The notes beneath the pieces are model-generated. The model was not told the DNA's origin, did not search any database, and saw only the letters and a program-made list of their open reading frames with translations. From the NCBI GenBank assembly GCA_964437445.1, contig CAYTGR010000018.1:11449-75448 (forward strand): a stretch of 64,000 bases of DNA, in the 5' to 3' direction. The position numbers and the translations under genes are program-made. This document shows positions 24,882-32,015 of the stretch, piece after piece (the stretch's first letter is position 1; every line of letters begins with the position of its first letter). Source of the stretch: CAYTGR01 sp964437445 (lineage in GTDB: Bacteria > Chloroflexota > Anaerolineae > B4-G1 > SLSP01).

Positions 24882-24938
24882 GCTTGTAGTCAGGCGCTTT
24901 AGCGCCGTCCAACGCGCTGAAGCGCGTTACTACGAGCC
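24882..24938. repeat. Palindromic MITE-like element, copy 2
   Basis: GCTTGTAGT ... TACTACGAGC ends with inner hairpins GGCGCTTTAGCGCC and CGCGCTGAAGCGCG. It lies between the Yip1-like and TPR genes, directly beside a composite-repeat copy. Confidence 0.75.
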
Positions 24939-24942
24939 AATT

Positions 24943-25074
24943 TTCATCCCACGGCTGGTGAACGCCAGTTCATGGGGAATTCCTCTGAAAATAGAAACCA
25001 GTTAAGGAGTGAGCAGAGAGCAGCAGGTAGAAATTCCTGTTTCCTGCTCACCGCTCACTGCTCACATTTTCATC
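24943..25074. repeat. Composite repeat, copy 3 (reverse orientation)
   Basis: TTTTCATCCCACGGCTGGTG, AACGCCAGTTC, GGGGAATTCC, TCTGAAAATAG, AACCAGTTAAGGAG, GTGAGCAGAGAGCAGCA and CTGCTCACCGCTCACTGC appear in order. It is the reverse complement of the copy at 26742. Together with the MITE-like element it fills the 269-bp gap. Confidence 0.75.
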
Positions 25075-25122
25075 ACTACGAGCCTATTTTCATCTCCCCA
25101 CGTAAACTTTAAGCCCTCAGCT

Positions 25123-25929
25123 CTACTGTTGAGGCAATTGAGAGAGCAGCTCGCTGGCCTGTTGGGCCCAGACCTCCGGCGGATTGGTCTCCAGGAAACG
25201 CTGGAGCGTCTCGCGGGCCTGATCGTATTGCCCGGCCGCCGCATACGCCCGGCCTAAGGCAAACAGCGCTTCCGACATTTGCGGTGCGACCTGCACCGCC
25301 TGCTCCAACGCCTGTACCGCCTCGGGCAGCTGATTCTGCAAGAGATAGGCGTTCCCCAGACCGATCAACGCCTCCGGCTTGTCGGGCGAGAGTTCCAGTG
25401 CTTTTTGGAATTCGGCGGCGGCCTGCTCCACCAGCGCTGTGTCTGGCGTCAGGCTTTCGGCCGGTAAGGCCATCACCAGGTAAGCCGCCCCCAGCTGGTA
25501 ATGAGTATCGGGATCTTCGGGATCAGCCTCCAGCGCCGCCTTGAACTCGGTCACTGCCTGGTCCAGCTGATTCATCTGGTAAGCCAGCACTCCCAGGTTG
25601 TGATGCACCGCCGCCGCGCGCGATGGGTCCAGTTCCAATGTGCGCCGGAAAGCGGCCTCCGCCTTACCGTAATCCCCCAACTGGAAATAGGTCAGGCCGG
25701 TCAGGAACTGCGCTTCGGCGTTTTCTGGATTCTGCGCCAGGAAGGCTTCCAGCAGGGGAGCCGCCTCGGCGTACTGCCCGGCATCTATTTGAGCCTGGAT
25801 GGCTTTTAAGTCGCTCACTGGCGTAGCCGTAGGCAGTGGAGCAGTATTCCGGGATGTGTTGATCACCACCGCTACAATTCCAATCAGCACAACTAAAATA
25901 ACTCCCACGACGATCAGACGGCTACGCAT
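25123..25929 (-). CDS. Membrane-anchored TPR protein
   Basis: 268 residues. A single N-terminal hydrophobic helix (about 4-22, no lipobox) and a short linker precede roughly five to six tetratricopeptide repeats (for example QLGDYGKAEAAFRRTLELDP near 88-107 and QMNQLDQAVTEFKAALEADP near 122-141). The start at 25929 has AGGAGGAGG upstream and overlaps the end of the metallo-hydrolase gene by 8 bp, so the two are co-transcribed. It likely scaffolds a protein complex at the outer face of the membrane; partner unknown. Confidence 0.85.
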   Translation of the reverse strand: MRSRLIVVGVILVVLIGIVAVVINTSRNTAPLPTATPVSDLKAIQAQIDAGQYAEAAPLLEAFLAQNPENAEAQFLTGLTYFQLGDYGKAEAAFRRTLELDPSRAAAVHHNLGVLAYQMNQLDQAVTEFKAALEADPEDPDTHYQLGAAYLVMALPAESLTPDTALVEQAAAEFQKALELSPDKPEALIGLGNAYLLQNQLPEAVQALEQAVQVAPQMSEALFALGRAYAAAGQYDQARETLQRFLETNPPEVWAQQASELLSQLPQQ

Positions 25930-26599
25930 CTCCTCCTCCTGTGGCGCGATCTTGTTGGAGCTCCAGGAGTACCACACGGGTCTCCTCGGGTAAGTTGCTA
26001 CTGGTCAGCTTCAAGCTGGGTACAGGAGTCTCTTTGGCCACTCCCATCTCCTTCAGAAAGCGATCCAGCGGGTCGCGCTTGAGCTGCAAGCCGGGCACCT
26101 TGTACTGCATGGGGATGATAATGTTGGGCTCAATCAGGCTGACGACTTCAGAAGCCAGTGAGGGCGTCAGGCCGCCGGGGATGCCGACGGGGAGCAGGAG
26201 CACATGGACTGAGCCCATTGCCTCGACCTGGGCTTGAGAGGGCACGTGGCCGAGCTCGCCCAGGTGACAAACTACCACCCCGTTGCAGTCAAACGAATAG
26301 ACGACATTCTGGCCCAGCTCCACGCCTTTCTTCCGATCCCGGAAAGTATCAATAGCGGTGATGAAGAGGCCACCGATTTCATATTCCCCCGCTCCGGCCA
26401 ACGTGCGGTAGGGACCGCGCAGCCCCTTCCACTTAGCCCGCTCCGGTTCGTCCAGCGGCGAGCTGGTGGTAACGATGTCGGCGCGCGCATGGCAGCCGCT
26501 CAACCCGGTAGACTCCTCGTCAAAGGGATCAGTCACAACTGCGGGATACCCGCGCTCCATCAAGCGGAAACAGCCGAGGCCATACCAGACAAGTTCCAT
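25922..26599 (-). CDS. Metallo-beta-lactamase-fold protein (UlaG-like) lacking the HxHxDH motif
   Basis: 225 residues of the UlaG/COG2220-like metallo-hydrolase type. MELVWYGLGCFRL (1-13), the strand DIVTTSSPLDEPER near 42-55 and VVVCHLGELGHVPS near 110 align with the usual motifs. Where a functional enzyme has a THxHxDH motif, this protein reads TTSSPLDEP, so the main metal site is absent. LLPVGIPG and PMQYK at the usual later motif positions are conserved in shape. It may be a non-catalytic paralogue that senses or binds. It is the first gene of a pair with the TPR protein. Confidence 0.7.
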   Translation of the reverse strand: MELVWYGLGCFRLMERGYPAVVTDPFDEESTGLSGCHARADIVTTSSPLDEPERAKWKGLRGPYRTLAGAGEYEIGGLFITAIDTFRDRKKGVELGQNVVYSFDCNGVVVCHLGELGHVPSQAQVEAMGSVHVLLLPVGIPGGLTPSLASEVVSLIEPNIIIPMQYKVPGLQLKRDPLDRFLKEMGVAKETPVPSLKLTSSNLPEETRVVLLELQQDRATGGGDA

Positions 26600-26741
26600 T
26601 ACCTCTCCCTAATAGCCCTGTCGTGAGATAATCGCCTGGTCCAAGAGACCCGGCGTCGCAGCGGCATTGAGTTCCACGGGTATTATATACAAATGCCAGC
26701 TCCTGTCCAATACAACAAGGGGCGCAGGGCTTACGCACCTT

Positions 26742-26875
26742 CAAGGGAATTCCCCATGAACTGGCGTTCACCGGCCGGGGGATGAGAATGTGAGCAGTGA
26801 GCGGTGAGCAGAAACCAGGAACTGCTACCGGCTGCTCTCTGCTCACCCCTTAACTGGTTCCTGTTTTCAGAGGAA
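26742..26875. repeat. Composite repeat, copy 4 (best preserved forward copy)
   Basis: AAGGGAATTCCCC, ATGAACTGGCGTTCACCGGC, GGGGGATGAGAATG, GTGAGCAGTGAGCGGTGAGC, CGGCTGCTCTCTGCTCACC, TTAACTGGTTCCTG and TTTTCAGAGGA are all present. It lies in the 400-bp gap between the metallo-hydrolase gene and the tRNAs, which otherwise holds no recognisable gene. Confidence 0.75.
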
Positions 26876-26999
26876 ATACACGGATGGCCCTGTCCTGGTT
26901 GCTTCCCGGTGCGCTATACGTAGCAGGGCAGAAAGGGGAAAGGAGCTGGGATACCCTCTCTCTGGTTCACGGGGAAGACAGGGAATCTTTCAACAAAGA

Positions 27000-27023
27000 C
27001 GGCCCGGTTGGGGTACCGGGCCG
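27000..27023 (-). terminator. Rho-independent terminator of the tRNA pair
   Basis: On the minus strand a 9-bp stem CGGCCCGGT/ACCGGGCCG with a 6-base loop is followed by TCTTTGTTG. It starts 3 bp after the 3' end of the second tRNA. Confidence 0.8.
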
Positions 27024-27025
27024 CA

Positions 27026-27097
27026 TGGCGAGGGTGAGATTTGAACTCACAACCAAGGGCTTATGAGTCCCCTGCTCGGCCGTCGAGCTGCCTCGCC
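27026..27097 (-). tRNA. tRNA with CAU anticodon, elongator Met or Ile2 (lysidine) type
   Basis: 72-nt cloverleaf: acceptor GGCGAGG/CCTCGCC, D-stem GCTC/GAGC, anticodon loop CTCATAA, T-arm GTGAG-TTCAAAT-CTCAC, discriminator A, no encoded CCA. The anticodon stem GGGGA/GCCCT followed by TTGGT resembles tRNA-Ile2(CAU), in which tilS-made lysidine converts C34, more than elongator Met. Its identity needs TilS or covariance-model evidence. Confidence 0.85.
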
Positions 27098-27105
27098 GGA
27101 AAAAG

Positions 27106-27177
27106 TAGCGGGGGACGGATTCGAACCGCCGACCTTCGGGTTATGAGCCCGACGAGCTGCCACTGCTCCACCCCGCG
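27106..27177 (-). tRNA. Initiator tRNA-fMet (CAU)
   Basis: 72-nt cloverleaf starting CGCGGGG, with an unpaired first position (C1 opposite T72) and the TCGGG-CTCATAA-CCCGA anticodon arm carrying three consecutive G-C pairs, both initiator signatures. T-arm GGCGG-TTCGAAT-CCGTC. CCA is not encoded. It is first in a two-tRNA transcript, 8 bp before the other CAU tRNA. Confidence 0.93.
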
Positions 27178-27188
27178 TTGTGAGGGCT

Positions 27189-27216
27189 ATTATACACAGC
27201 TGTCGGGAGAAGTCAA
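27189..27216 (-). promoter_or_regulatory. Promoter of the tRNA pair
   Basis: On the minus strand TTGACT (27216-27211) and a perfect TATAAT (27194-27189) are spaced by 16 bp, placing transcription start about 5 bases before the initiator tRNA. The remaining 300 bp to the next gene hold only a possible -10 TATAAT at 27296-27301 on the plus strand and a GT-rich leader. Confidence 0.8.
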
Positions 27217-27473
27217 GTGCGCGCCAGGGTATCAGGGCATTGCGCCTGGCCTGAAAGTGCGGTTAATTGCTTTCCGCAGGTGCCTCCCTTAGGGGTATAA
27301 TAATATTAGAGAGATTCTGTGTGGGGGCCTCAGCCGGGATGATAGGATTCCGTGGTCCATGCTGAAGAACCGGTGGGAGTGCAGGGTGTGGTGTCAACAT
27401 CACCGGGCAAGTCCAGTGGCTCTATGGGATGGCTTTTGATGGTTTGTTGTGTTGAAGGAAAGGAGTTGAAGCG

Positions 27474-28148
27474 ATGTCTGTCATCACTGTTTCCAGAGAG
27501 TTCGGCAGTGAGGGTGAGTACATTGCCAGGGGGATCGCCCAGGCTCTGGGCTACCATTTCGTGGATCGTGAGTTTATCGGCGTTCTGCTCAGCCAGTATG
27601 GGCTGGTGGAGTTCGACCGGGAGTACGAGGCCCTGCCGGGCCGGGAAAGACGCGGCGGGCAGCGAGGGGCGCGCCGAGATGTGATGGTGGATATGCTCAA
27701 TCAGGTTGTGCGAGCGGTGGCCCAGCATGGCGACGTGGTGATTCTGGGGCGCAGTGGGTTTGCAATTTTAGGGGGCTTTGCCGACGTGCTCCACGTGCGG
27801 CTTCAGGCCCCCTTTGCGGTTCGGGTCGCGCGCGTGATGACACAACAGAAGATTACCTCCGAACAGGCAGAAGCGCTCGTGAAAGAGCATGATAAAGTGC
27901 GGACAGCCTTTGTGGAGGATTTTTACCGCGTACCCTGGGGCGCGACGCAGGCCTTTGATTTAGTCATCAACACCGATAAGATTTCCCCTGATTTGGCGAT
28001 GACCTGGGTGATCGACGCCGCCAAAGCCTTCGTAACTGACTTGAGTGGTAAACCCGCCACCGATTCAATAGAGGTGGATCCCGTCCTGGCGAGGGCTGTT
28101 TCCGATGGACTTGGCTGCAAGAAGGTGCATAGAACTATCCCAAGTTAA
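27474..28148 (+). CDS. Cytidylate kinase-like family protein
   Basis: 224 residues of the cytidylate-kinase-like family (P-loop kinase relatives). SVITVSREFGSEGEYIARGIAQALGYHFVDREFI at the N terminus (written here as two parts, SVITVSREFGSEGEY and LGYHFVDREF) covers the P-loop region, and DVVILGRSGFAIL near 85 and RVARVM near 117 cover the substrate/lid region. The classical GxxGxGKS is replaced by GSEGEY, as in other members of this family, so substrate specificity is uncertain. AAGGAG lies 9 bp before the ATG. The tail after residue 195 looks unconserved. Confidence 0.75.
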   Translation: MSVITVSREFGSEGEYIARGIAQALGYHFVDREFIGVLLSQYGLVEFDREYEALPGRERRGGQRGARRDVMVDMLNQVVRAVAQHGDVVILGRSGFAILGGFADVLHVRLQAPFAVRVARVMTQQKITSEQAEALVKEHDKVRTAFVEDFYRVPWGATQAFDLVINTDKISPDLAMTWVIDAAKAFVTDLSGKPATDSIEVDPVLARAVSDGLGCKKVHRTIPS

Positions 28149-28178
28149 CGACGAGCCTCTGCAAAATCGGGCCGATTA

Positions 28179-29030
28179 TCAAAACGCGATCTCGGCGATC
28201 TGCTCAAAATCCAGATCAAAGGTGGCCGGGCCGGCCTCGGGCATGATTTCAGCGTCGCCCAGCTCCCCGGCGGCGACCCCCCGGTCGCAGAGCGAGCGAT
28301 AAGGACAAAAACGACAACGACGCTCCTCACTCGTGACGCCAAAACCATCCTCCGGCAACGCGGCGAGCTGCCCGATCAGCTCAGTCAACCGCGCCTCGTC
28401 GGCACGTAGCTGCGCCGTGCTGTAGGGAAAACGCTCCGGCGCTTCGGGCGTCTCGGCGAACCAGTAAAGCATCTCGGTCTGCTCCGGGATGAAGGGCTGC
28501 CCACCGTTCAGATAGGCTCCCGCCCGGATGAGCAGGAAACGGTAGACGCAGGTCTGCATCGTCTCGGCCAGACGCTGGCGGGTTGGCCGTTGGAGGCTGG
28601 TCTTCCAATCCAGGATGGTGGCGCGGCCGCCGGCGGCGACGACGAGCAGGTCGTACTTGGCGACGAGCCGGAAGCCGGCCAGAGGGGTGGTCAACGTCAA
28701 CTCGGGATAGCGCGGCACCGCTGCCACCGCCCCCGGTCCTGCCACTAACGTGAGGGGGCGATAGTCCAGATAGTGCTGCCACCAGCGGCTGAGCGGCTCC
28801 TCGGCGGCGAACGGTGACAACCATTCTGCCGGGATCGCTGTGAGGTGCTGCTGGACTAGGCGGTGGAAGGCCGCGCCCTGTTGCATGTGGCGTTCCTGTT
28901 CTACCACCGGCTCGGTCTGGATCGCCGGCCAGCTGACGTGCAGCAGGTAGCGCAGTTGAAAGCGGCGCGGGCACTCCAGGTAATCCTGCAGGCTGGCTTG
29001 CGAAAACTGGAAATCAGGTGGTAAGGTCAT
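28179..29030 (-). CDS. PD-(D/E)XK nuclease with iron-sulphur staple (RecB/AddB C-terminal type)
   Basis: 283 residues. The nuclease core has YDLLV ... ILDWKTS (Asp and Lys of the DxK motif near residues 115-140) and the QxxxY helix MQTCVYRFL (near 155). Four cysteines, one in LECPRRF near residue 18 and three in CRFCPYRSLC near 250, form the Fe-S staple seen in AddB, Cas4 and eukaryotic Dna2. Unlike AddA/AddB it is a free-standing nuclease domain. It starts 6 bp after the UvrD-type helicase stop, so it is very likely made with and bound to it, giving a resection helicase-nuclease. Confidence 0.85.
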   Translation of the reverse strand: MTLPPDFQFSQASLQDYLECPRRFQLRYLLHVSWPAIQTEPVVEQERHMQQGAAFHRLVQQHLTAIPAEWLSPFAAEEPLSRWWQHYLDYRPLTLVAGPGAVAAVPRYPELTLTTPLAGFRLVAKYDLLVVAAGGRATILDWKTSLQRPTRQRLAETMQTCVYRFLLIRAGAYLNGGQPFIPEQTEMLYWFAETPEAPERFPYSTAQLRADEARLTELIGQLAALPEDGFGVTSEERRCRFCPYRSLCDRGVAAGELGDAEIMPEAGPATFDLDFEQIAEIAF

Positions 29031-29036
29031 GCGTCC

Positions 29037-31289
29037 TCATTCCACAGATGGTTCGCGCTCCCGGCTCTCCCAAAAGGTCTGCAGGGCGATGAAGGGGACC
29101 GCCGGCTGCTGGTCGCCGTGCTTGCCCGTGTTCCAGGTGACAATCAGCTCTTTACGGGCGCGGGTGAGGCCCACATAGAGCAGCCGGAGCCGCTCCGCGG
29201 CGTAATCCAGCCGGGCCTGCTGTGTCGCCACGCCTTCCTCGTAGTAAGCGCCCCATTCGTCCTCGGCGAGCACAGCGCGCAATTGAGCCAGCGCCTCGGC
29301 TTCCAGATTCAGCTTGCCACGTACAAACCACTTTTCTGAGATGAAAGCATCGTAGGACAGCGCCGAGGGGAAATCGTAGTTGTTAACCGAGAGCAGGTAG
29401 ACGCGATCCCATTCCAGCCCTTTGGCCTTGTGCATGGTGGAGATGACGACCTTGCCTTTGTAAGCGTCGGGGTTGAAACCGGTGTCGTCCTCGCTCAATC
29501 CTAAGAATTTGCGTTCGTTGCGGGCGACAACGGCGAGCTCGTTGGTCAGTTCGGGCAGCCGCCAGTCGGCGTGTTGATCGCCGGTGCGGCGCAGCGTCAC
29601 GGCCAGCTTGTGCGCGATGGCCAGGTCGGCCGGTTGGTCAAAGAGATCTTGTGCGACGGTGAGCAGCAGCTGGTCAATTGGCAGCAGTGTGGCCCCTTGC
29701 CAGCGTTGCACTAAGGTGCGGAACTCGGCCAGCAGTCCGTGGAGCAGCGGATCCTCCTCGGCGATCCCCTGCTCGGCCAGCCAGTCGCGCTCTAACCGCG
29801 GCCAGAGGTAATCCTCCACCCGTGGGCATTTGCGCAGCAGCTTCAGGGCGCGCTCCAGGCGCGGCTTGAGCTCCGCGTCCTTGCGATCATGCCGCCGCCA
29901 CGCCTCGTAGACCCGGGCCAGCTTGGGCGCGGAGATCGGATCGGCCAGGTAGGCGGCGACGGTGCCCAACACACCGGCCGCCTCGCGGGTAGAGCGAGTG
30001 CTTTTGAGCAACTCCACCACTTCCACGCCCCGCTGTTTGAGCTCGGTGACAATAGCCACACCGCGATCGTTGCGCGGGACGAGCACGGCTACCGTCGCCT
30101 CGGGGTGCTCCGGCAACCATTTCTGGAGCGACTCAGCCACCGCCTGTACCTCTGCCTGGGGCGAGAATTGGGTGGTGATAAAGCGAACCTGCGCCGGCAC
30201 GTCGGGAGGGTTGGGCTGCGGATCGCCGGGCGGCGTCGGCTTGATGTAAGGCAGAGCCAGCGCTTCCCGCAAAGCCAAAACAGGATGGTTGTCCTGCACC
30301 CAATCAATCAGGTAGTTAGCCAGGGTGATAATGCTCAGCATGGAACGCCCTGAATTGGGCAGTTCACGCGGCTGGACATCCGGCTCGTGGAGGAAATCTT
30401 TCAGGAATTTGGGGCTGGCGGTGGTGAAAGTCTCGTAGATCGCCTGATTGGGATCGCCCACCCGCACCCAGTTGCCGGTCTCGCCCACCAGCAGCCGGAG
30501 AATCCGCTCCTGTAACTCGCTGCTGTCCTGCGCCTCGTCCTCCAGGATGTAGGGCCAGCGCGCCCGCAGCCGCTCCAGGAAGGGCCGGTCCAGTTGCAAG
30601 GCCAGGAGCGCTAAGCGGATCAGGTCATCAAAATCCACCGCGCCCCGATAGGCCAGCGCGCGCTGGTAATCGGCGTAGATGGCGTAGCCCATCTCGGCCA
30701 GCGGGAAAGTCTGCCCGGCGGCGTCTAAGCGGGCGCGGAGCGCCGCCGGCGTTAGCTGCAAATCCTTGGCCACGCGGATGAAGTTGCCGCCGATGCTGGT
30801 TACCAGAGCCGGCCATTGGTCACGGCGGACCCATTCGCGCTTGCGCTCATCCAGGTCGGGCAGGAGGTAATCATCCAGCGCGTCGGGATGGCTGTGCAGC
30901 CAGGCGGTGGCCGATTCCTGCAAGATTTGCTCGGCAGCGCGCTCGTCTATGATCTGAAAGTCGTCGCTCAAGCCGACCAGTGCCGGCCGCTCGCGGACGA
31001 TGTCGTGCGCCAGGCCGTGGAGCGTCCGCACCCGATAGCCGAGGTTGGGGAGCAAGCCCCGCTCCTTGACGAAGGTGGCGACCCGGCTGGCGAAGTTATC
31101 CACGGCGGAATTGACCAGGGTGACGACAAGCACTTCCTGGTCGTCGCCGAGATAGCCCTCCGCGATCAGTTGCGCGGCCAGCAGCGAGAGCGTCCAGGTC
31201 TTGCCGCTGCCCGGCACCGCCGAGACGCCCATTTTCCCGGCGGTGTAGGCCAGGACTTCTTGTTGTTTGGGGCGAGGGTGGAAGGTCAT
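29037..31289 (-). CDS. UvrD/Rep-type superfamily 1A DNA helicase
   Basis: 750 residues with a full set of SF1A motifs: Walker A AVPGSGKT near 24-31, motif II LEDEAQDSS near 250, motif III GDPNQAIYETF near 278, STMHKAKGLEWDRVYLL (motif V) near 615 and LLYVGLTRARKEL (motif VI) near 710. It translocates 3' to 5' on ssDNA. No nuclease domain is fused, but the next gene encodes an Fe-S nuclease. It starts 7 bp after the CAT-like gene. The set resembles an AddA split into two polypeptides. Confidence 0.9.
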   Translation of the reverse strand: MTFHPRPKQQEVLAYTAGKMGVSAVPGSGKTWTLSLLAAQLIAEGYLGDDQEVLVVTLVNSAVDNFASRVATFVKERGLLPNLGYRVRTLHGLAHDIVRERPALVGLSDDFQIIDERAAEQILQESATAWLHSHPDALDDYLLPDLDERKREWVRRDQWPALVTSIGGNFIRVAKDLQLTPAALRARLDAAGQTFPLAEMGYAIYADYQRALAYRGAVDFDDLIRLALLALQLDRPFLERLRARWPYILEDEAQDSSELQERILRLLVGETGNWVRVGDPNQAIYETFTTASPKFLKDFLHEPDVQPRELPNSGRSMLSIITLANYLIDWVQDNHPVLALREALALPYIKPTPPGDPQPNPPDVPAQVRFITTQFSPQAEVQAVAESLQKWLPEHPEATVAVLVPRNDRGVAIVTELKQRGVEVVELLKSTRSTREAAGVLGTVAAYLADPISAPKLARVYEAWRRHDRKDAELKPRLERALKLLRKCPRVEDYLWPRLERDWLAEQGIAEEDPLLHGLLAEFRTLVQRWQGATLLPIDQLLLTVAQDLFDQPADLAIAHKLAVTLRRTGDQHADWRLPELTNELAVVARNERKFLGLSEDDTGFNPDAYKGKVVISTMHKAKGLEWDRVYLLSVNNYDFPSALSYDAFISEKWFVRGKLNLEAEALAQLRAVLAEDEWGAYYEEGVATQQARLDYAAERLRLLYVGLTRARKELIVTWNTGKHGDQQPAVPFIALQTFWESREREPSVE

Positions 31290-31304
31290 AGCGCCCTCAG
31301 TCCT
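31284..31304. repeat. Heptamer repeat CCTCAGN forming the end of the CAT-like gene
   Basis: CCCTCAG, TCCTCAG, CCCTCAG: on the minus strand these encode the last residues of the CAT-like protein (LRAED) and its TGA stop at 31297-31299, and they extend up to the helicase start. Confidence 0.7.
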
Positions 31305-31941
31305 CAGCCCTCAGGAAGGCAGCGGGCGTAGCGAATAGCGTTTGCAGCGCGGTGAAGAAATGCGCTACATGGAGGCCGTCCACCAGGGCGTGGTGGACCT
31401 GGACGGCGACCGGCAGGCTGTACTGCCCCTGCTCGGCGGTGTACTTCCCCCAGGCGATGCGCGGGAAGGAGTCGTCGGCGCCGGCAACCGGATGGGTCAT
31501 GCTGGTGAAGGCGAGCCACGGCAGGCTGGTGATAAACAGCAGGTCGTCCCGGCCCGGCTCATCTGCCAGCGAGGGCGCGGTGCGCGCGGCGGCAATCCCG
31601 GCCGCGACTGTTTCCGCAAAGTGCAGGAATGCCGGGGTATAGCCCACCGTACAAAAGCCGAAAAGGTTGTTTTCGCCCAGCACGGTGAACGAGGGGTGGA
31701 CGACGGAGTGTTCCACCACACCGGCGGGGCGCAAACGGTAGCGGAACTCCGGGACCTCGTTGGCGGCGCGGGTGACGGCGTAGAGCAGCGCCGTGAAGAG
31801 GGGAATCCCCTGCGCTTTGATGAGTGGCATAAGCGCGGTGATCTCCACCGGCACGCAAAGGCTGAAATGCGGCTGAGCCAACGTCCGGTAAAGCTCGTAG
31901 TGCGCCCGCCGGGGCCATTGTTGCAAGTTAAGATAGGTCAT
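31297..31941 (-). CDS. Chloramphenicol acetyltransferase-fold acyltransferase (CatA-like)
   Basis: 214 residues, the typical CatA subunit length. The catalytic motif QVHHALVDGLHVAHFF (near 184-199) has the HHxxxDG signature, and FRYRL, HPSFTVL and FTSMTHP segments are conserved. Whether the acceptor is chloramphenicol, another drug or a cell metabolite is not deducible; many genomic homologues are xenobiotic acyltransferases without that activity. It sits between the two helicases in one operon, an odd position. The last residues come from a heptamer repeat, and a GGCGAAT heptamer run lies 11 bp upstream of the start. Confidence 0.85.
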   Translation of the reverse strand: MTYLNLQQWPRRAHYELYRTLAQPHFSLCVPVEITALMPLIKAQGIPLFTALLYAVTRAANEVPEFRYRLRPAGVVEHSVVHPSFTVLGENNLFGFCTVGYTPAFLHFAETVAAGIAAARTAPSLADEPGRDDLLFITSLPWLAFTSMTHPVAGADDSFPRIAWGKYTAEQGQYSLPVAVQVHHALVDGLHVAHFFTALQTLFATPAAFLRAED

Positions 31942-31952
31942 GGGTTATCATA

Positions 31953-32015
31953 GCGAATGGCGAATGGCGAATGGCGGAAAGGAAGTTTCATCCCTTACCC
32001 TTCCGCTTTCATCCT
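31953..32015. repeat. Two heptamer runs: GGCGAAT (31953-31976) and TCATCCT (31988-32015)
   Basis: Three GCGAATG units precede the CAT-like gene on the minus strand. TCATCCC, TTACCCT, TCCGCTT, TCATCCT follow, and on the minus strand this second run encodes the C-terminal residues RMKAEG and the TAA stop of the upstream helicase gene (stop at 31995-31997). Confidence 0.75.

Noticed and set aside
26884..27066. 60-codon plus-strand frame before the tRNA genes
   Set aside because: Runs antisense into the tRNA and its terminator; not a believable gene.
27296..27473. Riboswitch in the GT-rich leader of the cytidylate-kinase-like gene
   Set aside because: No matching conserved core and no convincing paired stems by eye.
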